The translations under genes were made by a program, and so were the position numbers. A DNA stretch of 38,097 nt. Origin: Bacteroidales bacterium H4. Lineage in GTDB: Bacteria > Bacteroidota > Bacteroidia > Bacteroidales > Muribaculaceae. The notes beneath the pieces were generated by a model. The model was not told the DNA's origin. It searched no databases and saw only the letters and a program-made list of their open reading frames with translations. This document shows positions 16,495 through 24,269 of the stretch, in pieces (positions within the stretch are counted from its first letter, which is position 1; every line of letters begins with the position of its first letter). The stretch spans positions 1 through 38,097 of the forward strand of contig DAAP01000041.1 in the NCBI GenBank assembly GCA_001701165.1, in the 5' to 3' direction.

Positions 16495-16800
16495 ATGGCA
16501 AAAGAATCAATGAAAGCACGCGAAGTTAAGCGTGCACGCCTCGTTCAGAAATACGCCGAGCGCAAAGCAGCCCTGCGTCTCCAGGCCAAAGAACTCGCCA
16601 AGCAAGGCGAAAGCGCCTACGAGATTTATCAGCAGCTGCAGCGTCTGCCCAAGAACGCGTCCAGTATCCGCATGCACAACCGCTGCTCCATCACCGGACG
16701 TCCCAAGGGCTATATGCGCCAGTTCGGTATTTCGCGTATACAGTTCCGCGAGATGGCATCTGCCGGCCTGATACCCGGTGTTAAGAAAGCCAGCTGGTAA
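16495..16800 (+). CDS. rpsN: 30S ribosomal protein S14, zinc-free type
   Basis: Ribosomal protein uS14 (101 aa) of the long type. The N-terminal MAKESMKAREVKRARLVQ and the C-terminal FGISRIQFREMASAGLIPG are standard. Only one Cys is present (MHNRCSITGR), so the four-Cys zinc ribbon of the short form is missing, as is usual for the long form. A 193-bp gap with a strong hairpin follows. Confidence 0.97.
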   Translation: MAKESMKAREVKRARLVQKYAERKAALRLQAKELAKQGESAYEIYQQLQRLPKNASSIRMHNRCSITGRPKGYMRQFGISRIQFREMASAGLIPGVKKASW

Positions 16801-16810
16801 ATCGTACGAT

Positions 16811-16838
16811 GCCGCCGCGGGCTCGACCCTGCGGCGGC
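16811..16838 (+). other. GC-rich hairpin between rpsN and rpsH
   Basis: GCCGCCGC (16811-16818) pairs perfectly with GCGGCGGC (16831-16838), with a further GGG/CCC pairing inside. No T-run follows. The remainder of the 193-bp gap is AT-rich toward rpsH and holds no supportable gene. Confidence 0.65.
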
Positions 16839-16993
16839 CCGCACGGACATATGCATCGGCGCCAAGCCCACCGCTTTATGCGGTTCCGCACCTCCCTCCC
16901 GCTGCCTTCCTTTGGGACGGCAGGACAAACAGAGAAGACTTTTAGTATTAAATATTGTTGGGAACACCCCAATCAATTTAACAACAAACAAAA

Positions 16994-17392
16994 ATGACAG
17001 ATCCCATTGCAGACTATCTGACAAGATTGAGGAACGCCATCAAGGCTAACCACCGCGTGGTGGAAGTGCCCGCCTCCAACATCAAGAAAGAGATCACCAA
17101 GATACTCTTCGAGCAGGGCTACATCCTCAACTACAAATTCATCGAAGGGAACACCCCTGCAGGCGCTATCAAGATAGCCCTCAAGTACGATCCCGTAGAC
17201 CGTGTTAACGCCATCAAGGTTCTCAAGCGCGTATCGCGTCCCGGCCTGCGCCAATACACCGGCTACAAGGACATGCCCCGTGTGCTCAACGGACTTGGCA
17301 TCGCCATCCTGTCCACCAGCAAAGGCGTGATGACCAACAAGCAGGCAGCCGAAGAGAAAATCGGCGGCGAAGTGTTATGCTACGTATACTAA
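16994..17392 (+). CDS. rpsH: 30S ribosomal protein S8
   Basis: Ribosomal protein uS8 (132 aa) is a primary 16S rRNA binder and, in E. coli, the spc operon repressor. MTDPIADYLTRLRNAIKA and the C-terminal LGIAILSTSKGVMTNKQA are diagnostic. It lies 22 bp before rplF. Confidence 0.97.
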   Translation: MTDPIADYLTRLRNAIKANHRVVEVPASNIKKEITKILFEQGYILNYKFIEGNTPAGAIKIALKYDPVDRVNAIKVLKRVSRPGLRQYTGYKDMPRVLNGLGIAILSTSKGVMTNKQAAEEKIGGEVLCYVY

Positions 17393-17414
17393 TCACTGAA
17401 CAAAGCACACAGAC

Positions 17415-17969
17415 ATGTCACGTATAGGAAAAGCCCCCATAGCAATACCCGCCGGCGTTACAGTCACGGTATCCGGCGAAAAAGTTACAGTCAAGGGTCC
17501 CAAGGGCACCCTCGAACAGACCGTACATTCCGATCTCAGCGTTAAAGTTGAGGACGGACACGTAATAGTAACCCGTCCCACCGATGACCGCGAGCACCGC
17601 GCACAGCACGGCCTGTGGCGTGCGTTGATCCACAACATGGTCGTAGGCGTGAGTGAAGGTTACCGCAAAGAAATGGAACTCGTAGGCGTAGGTTACCGCG
17701 CCACAGCTACAGGCCAAGTTCTGGAGCTGGCACTCGGCTACTCCCACGCCATCTATATAAAGCTCCCCCCCGAGGTAAAGGTAGAGGCCAAGAGCGAGCG
17801 CAACAAGAACCCGCTGATCATCCTCGAAAGCGATGACAAGCAGCTTCTGGGTCAAGTATGCGCCAAGATTCGCTCGCTGCGCAAGCCCGAGCCTTACAAA
17901 GGCAAAGGCATCAAGTTTGTCGGCGAAATCATTCGCCGCAAGTCCGGCAAGAGCGCAAGTGCCAAATAA
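17415..17969 (+). CDS. rplF: 50S ribosomal protein L6
   Basis: Ribosomal protein uL6 (184 aa), two tandem related domains, near the factor-binding site. MSRIGKAPIAIPAGVTV and the C-terminal EPYKGKGIKFVGEIIRRKSG are typical. rplR follows after 55 bp. Confidence 0.97.
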   Translation: MSRIGKAPIAIPAGVTVTVSGEKVTVKGPKGTLEQTVHSDLSVKVEDGHVIVTRPTDDREHRAQHGLWRALIHNMVVGVSEGYRKEMELVGVGYRATATGQVLELALGYSHAIYIKLPPEVKVEAKSERNKNPLIILESDDKQLLGQVCAKIRSLRKPEPYKGKGIKFVGEIIRRKSGKSASAK

Positions 17970-18024
17970 CCGGGCCATAGCTTAGCAACAACCTCACACA
18001 ACCAACAAAAAACATCCTACCACA

Positions 18025-18369
18025 ATGGTAACTAAAATAGAAAGACGCAATAAAATCAAGACACGCATCCGCGGCAAGATCTCCGGCACAGCCCAGCGTC
18101 CGCGCATGACAGTGTTTCGCTCCAACAAGCAGATTTACGTACAACTCGTAGACGATCTGGCGGGAGCCACTTTGGTTGCAGCATCTTCGCGCAACCTCGA
18201 CGTCCAAGGCGACAAGAAAACCATCGCAGCGGAAGTCGGCAAAAAGATTGCCGAGAAGGCCCTGGCCGCCGGCATCACCGAAGTAGTGTTTGACCGTAAC
18301 GGATATCTCTTCCACGGTCGTGTTAAATCCCTGGCCGACGCCGCACGCGCTTGTGGCCTCAAATTCTAA
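18025..18369 (+). CDS. rplR: 50S ribosomal protein L18
   Basis: Ribosomal protein uL18 (114 aa), a 5S rRNA binder. RRNKIKTRIRGKISGTAQRP and the C-terminal FDRNGYLFHGRVKSLADAAR are conserved. The basic N-terminal tail is intact. It lies 11 bp before the rpsE start. Confidence 0.97.
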   Translation: MVTKIERRNKIKTRIRGKISGTAQRPRMTVFRSNKQIYVQLVDDLAGATLVAASSRNLDVQGDKKTIAAEVGKKIAEKALAAGITEVVFDRNGYLFHGRVKSLADAARACGLKF

Positions 18370-18380
18370 AGACAACCACT

Positions 18381-18899
18381 ATGGCTAAAAGAAACAATCG
18401 AGTAAAAACTACAAGCGATCTCGAACTCAAAGACCGCTTAGTGGCCATCAACCGCGTCACCAAAGTAACCAAGGGCGGTCGCACCTTCACCTTCGCCGCC
18501 ATCGTCGTTGTCGGCAACGAGAACGGCATCGTAGGCTGGGGCCTGGGCAAGGCCAACGAAGTGCAGGCAGCCATCGCCAAGGGCGTAGAAGCAGCCAAGA
18601 AGAACCTTGTGCGTGTGCCCGTACACAAAGGCACCATCCCCCACGAACAGGAAGCCAAATTCAGCGGCTCGCGCATCATCCTCAAGCCCGCTTCCACCGG
18701 TACCGGTGTGAAAGCCGGTGGTGCCATGCGTGCCGTCCTCGAGAGCGTAGGCGTGACTGACGTCCTTGCCAAGAGCAAAGGCTCGTCCAATCCCCACAAC
18801 CTTGTGAAAGCCACTATCGCCGCATTGTCCGAGATGCGCTCGCCTGCACAGGTTGCGCAGAACCGCGGCATCACCGTCGAAAAGGTTTTCCACGGCTAA
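18381..18899 (+). CDS. rpsE: 30S ribosomal protein S5
   Basis: Ribosomal protein uS5 (172 aa) supports decoding fidelity. The start at 18381 (MAKRNNRVKTTSDLEL) is chosen; the frame extends upstream inside rplR without homology. The S5 double-stranded RNA-binding part (VTKGGRTFTFAAIVVVG) and the C-terminal domain are complete. A 61-bp gap with a hairpin separates it from rpmD. Confidence 0.97.
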   Translation: MAKRNNRVKTTSDLELKDRLVAINRVTKVTKGGRTFTFAAIVVVGNENGIVGWGLGKANEVQAAIAKGVEAAKKNLVRVPVHKGTIPHEQEAKFSGSRIILKPASTGTGVKAGGAMRAVLESVGVTDVLAKSKGSSNPHNLVKATIAALSEMRSPAQVAQNRGITVEKVFHG

Positions 18900-18908
18900 G
18901 ACACTCAG

Positions 18909-18930
18909 GCCCGAGGCTTCGAGCCCGGGC
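18909..18930 (+). other. Hairpin between rpsE and rpmD
   Basis: GCCCG-GGCT pairs with AGCC-CGGGC around a TCG loop, with one bulged A. This gives about 9 bp of stem in a 61-bp gap. There is no T-run, so it is not a simple terminator. Confidence 0.55.
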
Positions 18931-18960
18931 AAAGTTACACACAACACAAAACACCAGACA

Positions 18961-19140
18961 ATGGCACAGATAAAAATCACACAGACCAAGAGCCGCATCA
19001 ACTGCCCGGCAGTGCAGAAGCGCACTCTTGACGCTTTAGGCCTGCGCAAGATGAACCACACAGTGGTCAAAGAGGACACCCCCTCCATCCGCGGCATGGT
19101 GCAGAAGGTACATCACCTTGTAACCGTCACTGAGGCCTGA
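18961..19140 (+). CDS. rpmD: 50S ribosomal protein L30
   Basis: Ribosomal protein uL30 (59 aa), a small bacterial-type L30. The start at 18961 (MAQIKITQTKSRINCPA) is the family N-terminus; the longer open frame overlapping rpsE is ignored. LGLRKMNHTVVKEDTPSIRGM is the conserved centre. It is placed between rpsE and rplO as usual. Confidence 0.96.
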   Translation: MAQIKITQTKSRINCPAVQKRTLDALGLRKMNHTVVKEDTPSIRGMVQKVHHLVTVTEA

Positions 19141-19154
19141 TATAGGAGATAGTC

Positions 19155-19188
19155 CGGCCCGTCGGGAGATATATCCCGGCGGCGGGAC
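19155..19188 (+). other. Hairpin between rpmD and rplO
   Basis: CGGGA (19163-19167) pairs with TCCCG (19174-19178) around GATATA, with further GTCC/GGGAC pairing outside. It lies in the 92-bp rpmD-rplO gap and lacks a T-run. Confidence 0.45.
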
Positions 19189-19232
19189 AGCTCCAAGACA
19201 ACATAACCAACACCCATAATAGACAAAAAACA

Positions 19233-19679
19233 ATGGATTTAAGCAACATACAACCCGCCATCGGCTCGGTACGCAATAAGACCCGCGTGGGTCGCGGACA
19301 GGGTTCCGGCAAGGGCGGCACATCCACACGCGGACACAAAGGTGCCAAATCGCGTTCGGGTTATAAACGTAAAATCGGTTTCGAAGGTGGCCAGATGCCA
19401 CTGCAGCGTCGTCTTCCCAAATGGGGCTTCAAGAGCCTTAACCGCGTAGAGTACAAGGCCATCAATCTCGATGCAATTCAGACGCTTGCCGAGGGCAAGA
19501 ACCTTGACAAGGTGACCCTCGCCGACCTTCGCGCAGCCGGATTGGCCGGCCGCAACCAGCCGGTCAAGATACTCGCCGGCGGCGAAATCTCCAAAGCCGT
19601 AACCGTCGAGGCCAACGCATTCTCACAGGCAGCCCAAAAGGCCATCGAGGCCGCAGGCGGCGCTGTCGTCAAAGCATAA
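19233..19679 (+). CDS. rplO: 50S ribosomal protein L15
   Basis: Ribosomal protein uL15 (148 aa), a late 50S assembly protein. The Gly/Arg-rich N-terminus (GRGQGSGKGGTSTRGHKG) is followed by RKIGFEGGQMPLQRRLPKWG, both diagnostic. secY begins 6 bp after the stop. Confidence 0.97.
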   Translation: MDLSNIQPAIGSVRNKTRVGRGQGSGKGGTSTRGHKGAKSRSGYKRKIGFEGGQMPLQRRLPKWGFKSLNRVEYKAINLDAIQTLAEGKNLDKVTLADLRAAGLAGRNQPVKILAGGEISKAVTVEANAFSQAAQKAIEAAGGAVVKA

Positions 19680-19685
19680 CACAAT

Positions 19686-21035
19686 ATGAGATTCTTCGAG
19701 ACCTTAAAAAACATCTGGACAATCGAAGAGCTGCGCAAGAGGCTTCTCATCACAGTCCTATTGGTACTTATATACCGACTGGGCTGTTATGTCGTGCTTC
19801 CCGGCGTGTCTCCGGCTGCCATAGATGCACTGTCTAGCTTCACCAATAAGACAGGCATGATGCAGCTGCTCGATATGTTCTCCGGTGGTGCGTTCTCTCA
19901 GGCATCAATCTTTGCCTTGGGTATCATGCCCTACATCACCGCCTCCATCGTCATCCAGCTCCTCGGCATGGTGTTGCCTTCGTTCCAGAAGATGCAGCGC
20001 GAAGGCGAGAGCGGACGTCAGAAACTGACCCAGTATACCCGATACTTGACAGTGCTGATTCTGCTTCTGCAGGCTCCCGCATATCTGGTCAATCTCCAGT
20101 ACCAGTTTGCACAAGCCAACGGCGCAGAGGCCGCATCCTTCGGTTTCTGGAATATTGTGTACCTGACCATTATCCTGGCCGCCGGCTCCATGTTTATTAT
20201 GTGGCTGGGCGAGCGCATCACTGACCGTGGCATAGGCAACGGTATCTCCTTCATCATCTTGGTAGGTATCATTGCCCGACTCCCATCGGCATTGTTCTAT
20301 GAGTTTACGTCTCGTCTGCCCGGTACCAGTGGCAGCGAGGGCGGCCTTGTGATGTTCATCGTCGAAGTCGTGCTTCTGTTTGCCGTTACCATCGGAGCAG
20401 TGCTTCTGGTACAGGGGACACGCAAAGTGCCCGTACAATACGCCAAACGTATTGTCGGCAACCGTCAATACGGTGGTGCACGCCAGTACATACCCTTGAA
20501 AGTCAACGCAGCCGGTGTGATGCCTATCATCTTTGCCCAGGCAATCATGTTTATCCCCATCACGCTGGTAGGCTTCGCGAGCGATGGCTCGGGCCTTGTG
20601 CAGGCACTTACCGATATCAATGGTTTTTGGTACAATTTCATCTTCTTCCTGATGATTGTTGCTTTCACCTACTTCTATACCGCCATCACGGTGCGTCCCA
20701 CCCAGATGGCAGAAGACATGAAACGCAACAACGGATTTATTCCCGGCGTAAAACCCGGCAAGAAGACGGCCGAGTACCTCGACACCATCATGAGCCGCAT
20801 CACTTTGCCCGGTTCAATTTTCCTGGGCATTGTTGCAATCCTTCCCGCTTTTGCCCGCTTCTTCGGCATCAGCCAGAACTTTGCACAATTCTTCGGCGGC
20901 ACATCCCTGCTGATTATGGTAGGTGTCGTGCTTGACACCCTGCAACAAATCGAGTCGCATCTGATGATGCACCACTATGACGGCCTTATGAAAGAAGGCA
21001 AGATTAAGGGTCGCACTACCGGGTCGGCATATTAA
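19686..21035 (+). CDS. secY: Preprotein translocase subunit SecY
   Basis: SecY (449 aa) is the channel of the Sec translocon in the inner membrane and exports unfolded proteins. About ten transmembrane helices are visible, with the conserved LGIMPYITASIVIQLL and GIGNGISFIILVGI segments and the cytosolic loop FIPGVKPGKKTAEYLD. The start MRFFETLKNIWTIEELRKR is standard. The adk gene often found after secY is missing; a hairpin and map follow instead. Confidence 0.97.
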   Translation: MRFFETLKNIWTIEELRKRLLITVLLVLIYRLGCYVVLPGVSPAAIDALSSFTNKTGMMQLLDMFSGGAFSQASIFALGIMPYITASIVIQLLGMVLPSFQKMQREGESGRQKLTQYTRYLTVLILLLQAPAYLVNLQYQFAQANGAEAASFGFWNIVYLTIILAAGSMFIMWLGERITDRGIGNGISFIILVGIIARLPSALFYEFTSRLPGTSGSEGGLVMFIVEVVLLFAVTIGAVLLVQGTRKVPVQYAKRIVGNRQYGGARQYIPLKVNAAGVMPIIFAQAIMFIPITLVGFASDGSGLVQALTDINGFWYNFIFFLMIVAFTYFYTAITVRPTQMAEDMKRNNGFIPGVKPGKKTAEYLDTIMSRITLPGSIFLGIVAILPAFARFFGISQNFAQFFGGTSLLIMVGVVLDTLQQIESHLMMHHYDGLMKEGKIKGRTTGSAY

Positions 21036-21056
21036 TTCGACCAAACTACCGCAGTA

Positions 21057-21086
21057 CGGCGGACGAACATACAAGTTCGTCCGCCG
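21057..21086 (+). other. Perfect 12-bp hairpin between secY and map
   Basis: CGGCGGACGAAC (21057-21068) pairs without mismatch with GTTCGTCCGCCG (21075-21086); the loop is ATACAA. It is the strongest hairpin in the operon gaps. No T-run follows. It might lower read-through, mark RNA processing or protect an mRNA end. Confidence 0.75.
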
Positions 21087-21135
21087 ACACGGCGGCGACA
21101 AAGACAGATAACAACCACCGCAATACAACGCCACA

Positions 21136-21918
21136 ATGATCAAGCTTAAGACCCCGCAAGAAATCGAGCAGATGCTTCCGGCCTGTGACCTGACCGCCAG
21201 GACGCTGGGCGAGGTAGCTCGCTGGATAGCGCCCGGGGTTACGACACAGCGCTTGGATACGATCGCTCGCGAATTTATCCACGACAACGGCGGCATACCG
21301 GCATGTCTCGGTTACGAAGGCTTTCCCGGCACGCTGTGCATCGAAGTCAACGATGTCGTAGTTCATGGATTTCCGTCGGCCTACACCCTGCGCGAAGGCG
21401 ACATCATAGGCACCGACTTGGTGGTAGCCAAAGATGGTTTCATGGGCGACTCGTGCTACACCTTCGCCGTGGGCGAGGTTGATCCCGAGGTTCTGGCCCT
21501 GTGTCGTACTACCAAGGAGTCGCTGTACGTAGGCATCGAAGCGTGCCGTGCCGGTCACCGCATAGGAGACATCAGCAACGCCGTGCAGACCTACTGCGAA
21601 CGCCGCGGATACAGCGTCGTGCGCGAGATGTGCGGTCACGGTATAGGCCGAGACATGCACGAAGACCCCGAGGTGCCCAACTATGGACGCCGAGGCACCG
21701 GGCCGGTGATACGTAACGGCATGTGCATATGCATCGAGCCTATGATAAACATGGGCAGCCGCAATATCATTATCGCCCAAGACGGATGGACCTGCCGCAC
21801 TCGCGACCATCGCCCGTCAGCCCACTATGAGCACACAATGGCCATAGTCAACGGCGAGACACGGGTACTGACGTCCTTTGAGTACATTCGCGAAGCCCTT
21901 GGCGAGCGTTTTATCTGA
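21136..21918 (+). CDS. map: Type I methionine aminopeptidase
   Basis: Methionine aminopeptidase (260 aa) removes the initiator Met from new proteins. The pita-bread metal ligands are in place: Asp in GTDLVV, Asp in GDSCYT, His in CGHGIG, Glu in IEPMINMG and Glu in YEHTMAI. The catalytic His of VVHGFP is also present. Length fits the short type I enzymes. It replaces adk-map order with secY-hairpin-map, and infA follows 68 bp later. Confidence 0.96.
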   Translation: MIKLKTPQEIEQMLPACDLTARTLGEVARWIAPGVTTQRLDTIAREFIHDNGGIPACLGYEGFPGTLCIEVNDVVVHGFPSAYTLREGDIIGTDLVVAKDGFMGDSCYTFAVGEVDPEVLALCRTTKESLYVGIEACRAGHRIGDISNAVQTYCERRGYSVVREMCGHGIGRDMHEDPEVPNYGRRGTGPVIRNGMCICIEPMINMGSRNIIIAQDGWTCRTRDHRPSAHYEHTMAIVNGETRVLTSFEYIREALGERFI

Positions 21919-21986
21919 AACGAGTCACCACAAAGAATACCAATACCACCCAACACCACAGGCAATACTTAACAGCAACACCATTT

Positions 21987-22205
21987 ATGGCAAAACAGGC
22001 AGCAATAGAACAGGACGGCACCATTGTGGAAGCCCTATCCAACGCAATGTTCCGCGTCGAGCTCGAAAACGGGCATCAGATCACGGCACACATTTCCGGC
22101 AAGATGCGTATGCATTACATCAAAATTCTTCCCGGAGACAAGGTTCGTGTCGAGATGTCACCTTACGACCTGAGCAAAGGACGCATAGCCTTTCGCTACA
22201 AGTAA
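21987..22205 (+). CDS. infA: Translation initiation factor IF-1
   Basis: IF-1 (72 aa) binds the 30S A site during initiation. It is a single OB-fold, with MAKQAAIEQDGTIVEAL, NAMFRVELENGH and KGRIAFRYK as family features. The location before rpmJ is conserved in bacteria. Confidence 0.97.
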   Translation: MAKQAAIEQDGTIVEALSNAMFRVELENGHQITAHISGKMRMHYIKILPGDKVRVEMSPYDLSKGRIAFRYK

Positions 22206-22306
22206 GCATTGTATAGGTGTAATCCCGGGCGGTGTTCGCACGTGAAGCGGCATCGCCGGGCAACAATTCGACAAAAAACAACGTAAACTATAATACTAAA
22301 AGAACA

Positions 22307-22423
22307 ATGAAAGTACGAGCTTCAATCAAAAAACGCACGCCCGACAGCAAAATCGTCCGTCGCAAGGGCCGGCTGTATGTGATCAATAAAAAAAATCCCA
22401 AATTAAAAATGCGTCAAGGATAA
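22307..22423 (+). CDS. rpmJ: 50S ribosomal protein L36, zinc-free form
   Basis: Ribosomal protein bL36 (38 aa). The start at 22307 (MKVRASIKKRTPDSK) is the family N-terminus. The Cys/His residues that bind zinc in the ancestral form (two in the first half, one Cys and one His later) are replaced, so this is the C-minus version. A 101-bp gap with a GC-rich imperfect hairpin (about 22219-22258) precedes it. Confidence 0.96.
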   Translation: MKVRASIKKRTPDSKIVRRKGRLYVINKKNPKLKMRQG

Positions 22424-22470
22424 TTTTTTATTAAATCCAACCGCACCACTACAACAACACAACCACACAT

Positions 22471-22851
22471 ATGGCAGTAAGAATCGTGGGAGTTGACCTC
22501 CCCCAAAACAAAAGAGGTGAAATCGCACTGACCTACATCTTCGGTATAGGCCGCAGCTCGGCCAAGAAAATCTTGGAGAAAGCCGGCGTAGATGTTAACA
22601 TCAAAGTCAAAGACTGGAGCGACGAACAGGCCGCAAAGGTTCGCGAAGTGATAGGCAGCGATTACAAAGTAGAAGGCGACCTGCGCAGCGAAATCCAGCT
22701 GAACATCAAGCGTCTCATGGACATAGGATGCTATCGCGGTGTCCGTCACCGCAACGGTCTTCCCGTGCGCGGCCAGTCCACCAAGAACAATGCGCGTACC
22801 CGTAAGGGCCGCAAGAAAACCGTCGCCAACAAAAAGAAAGCTACTAAATAA
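22471..22851 (+). CDS. rpsM: 30S ribosomal protein S13
   Basis: Ribosomal protein uS13 (126 aa) of the 30S head, contacting P-site tRNA and the L5 bridge. MAVRIVGVDLPQNKRGEIAL, then the helix-two-turn-helix region and the basic tail RHRNGLPVRGQSTKNNARTR, are typical. rpsK follows after 18 bp. Confidence 0.97.
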   Translation: MAVRIVGVDLPQNKRGEIALTYIFGIGRSSAKKILEKAGVDVNIKVKDWSDEQAAKVREVIGSDYKVEGDLRSEIQLNIKRLMDIGCYRGVRHRNGLPVRGQSTKNNARTRKGRKKTVANKKKATK

Positions 22852-22869
22852 TAACAACACCATCCAATT

Positions 22870-23259
22870 ATGGCAAAGAAAACAGTCGCAGCTAAGAAGA
22901 GAAACGTCAAAGTTAGTGCCGAAGGCCAGCTTCACGTACACTCCTCTTTCAACAACATCATCGTTTGCCTTGCCAACAGCGAAGGCCAGGTTATTTCCTG
23001 GTCGTCGGCAGGCAAAATGGGCTTCAGAGGCTCGAAAAAGAACACCCCTTACGCAGCTCAGATGGCAGCGCAGGATTGCGCCAAGATCGCATATGACCTG
23101 GGTCTACGCAAGGTAAAAGCATACGTCAAAGGACCCGGCAACGGACGCGAATCCGCTATCCGTACCATCCACGGTGCCGGCATCGAAGTAACCGAGATTA
23201 TCGATGTTACGCCGCTGCCGCACAACGGCTGCCGTCCTCCCAAACGCCGCCGCGTCTAA
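22870..23259 (+). CDS. rpsK: 30S ribosomal protein S11
   Basis: Ribosomal protein uS11 (129 aa) of the 30S platform near the E site. HVHSSFNNIIVCLANSEGQV and the C-terminal VTPLPHNGCRPPKRRRV are diagnostic. A 380-bp spacer then separates it from rpsD, the longest gap in the operon. Confidence 0.97.
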   Translation: MAKKTVAAKKRNVKVSAEGQLHVHSSFNNIIVCLANSEGQVISWSSAGKMGFRGSKKNTPYAAQMAAQDCAKIAYDLGLRKVKAYVKGPGNGRESAIRTIHGAGIEVTEIIDVTPLPHNGCRPPKRRRV

Positions 23260-23639
23260 TGCGGTGAGCGTCAAGACGACACTACCACATACCCGGCAAT
23301 GCCCTTATGCGGTGCAGCGGCACCGCGAGGCATCACCGAAGCGAAAAACCTTTTAGTACATAGCATACACATCAACAACCGATGATAGTGTGAGCGTTGT
23401 CCGCCATCAGGCGGAGACGAAGGACGGGGCCGAACGGCATACTATAAGTGCCGACAATATGTCCCAACCGAGCAAGTCCGCACGGACACCGCGGCCAGTG
23501 AAGGGTCACAACGAACATCACCTCTCTGTGACTGCGGCTGCACAGCCGAGGAACGCCACGCGGAACACTGCCGGAAGTGCATAAGCGCCCCGCGCCACAC
23601 ACCACCATCAAATATCCAACCATACAAGACAATACAACA
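23260..23639 (+). other. 380-bp rpsK-rpsD spacer with two hairpins
   Basis: No convincing gene lies here; a 64-codon open frame (23390-23584) has no recognisable features. Two clean hairpins are seen: GCGGTGC/GCACCGC with an AGCG loop (23309-23326) and TCCGCC/GGCGGA with an ATCA loop (23400-23415). Between them is an AT-rich stretch (CTTTTAGTACAT). S4 controls the alpha operon in E. coli, so this could be an S4-responsive region, but that is only inferred from position. Confidence 0.5.
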
Positions 23640-24245
23640 ATGGCAAGATACACAGGTCCTAAGACCAAAATCGCCCGTAAATTCGGCGAACCCATCTTCG
23701 GCCCCGACAAAGTCCAGGCAAGACGCAACTTTCCCCCGGGCCAGCACGGACAAAACCGTCGCCGCAAAACCAGCGAGTACGGTGTCCAGCTGCGTGAAAA
23801 GCAAAAAGCTAAATACACCTACGGCGTACTTGAGAAACAGTTCCGCAACCTCTTCACCAAGGCCTCCTCGATGAAAGGTATTACCGGTGAAATTCTGCTT
23901 CAGCTCCTTGAGTCCCGTTTGGACAACGTGGTATACCGTCTGGGTATCGCCCGCACTCGTGCGGCCGCACGCCAGATAGTGCTCCATCGTCACATCGTGG
24001 TCAACGGAGACATCGTTAACATCCCCTCCTACCAGGTAAAGCCCGGCGATATAGTTGGTGTTCGCGAGAAATCCAAATCGTTGGAAGTGATAGCCGACAA
24101 TCTCGCCGGTTTCAACCACAGTAAGTATCCCTGGATCGAATGGGACGAAAGCCTCAAGAGCGGTAAATTCCTGCATTTACCCGCACGTGAGGACATCCCC
24201 GAAAACATCAAGGAGCAGCTCATCGTCGAGCTCTACTCCAAGTAA
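23640..24245 (+). CDS. rpsD: 30S ribosomal protein S4, zinc-free form
   Basis: Ribosomal protein uS4 (201 aa) nucleates 30S body assembly. The start at 23640 (MARYTGPKTKIARKFGE) is the family N-terminus. The N-terminal region has no cysteines, so it is the zinc-free version. The S4 RNA-binding domain with LESRLDNVVYRLGIARTRAA and GDIVNIPSYQVKPGD is intact. Confidence 0.97.
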   Translation: MARYTGPKTKIARKFGEPIFGPDKVQARRNFPPGQHGQNRRRKTSEYGVQLREKQKAKYTYGVLEKQFRNLFTKASSMKGITGEILLQLLESRLDNVVYRLGIARTRAAARQIVLHRHIVVNGDIVNIPSYQVKPGDIVGVREKSKSLEVIADNLAGFNHSKYPWIEWDESLKSGKFLHLPAREDIPENIKEQLIVELYSK

Positions 24246-24269
24246 TAAAATCTAAAAACAACCCGATCC

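Noticed and set aside
23390..23584. 64-codon open frame in the rpsK-rpsD spacer
   Set aside because: Polar low-complexity product, no homology recognised, and it overlaps one of the spacer hairpins.
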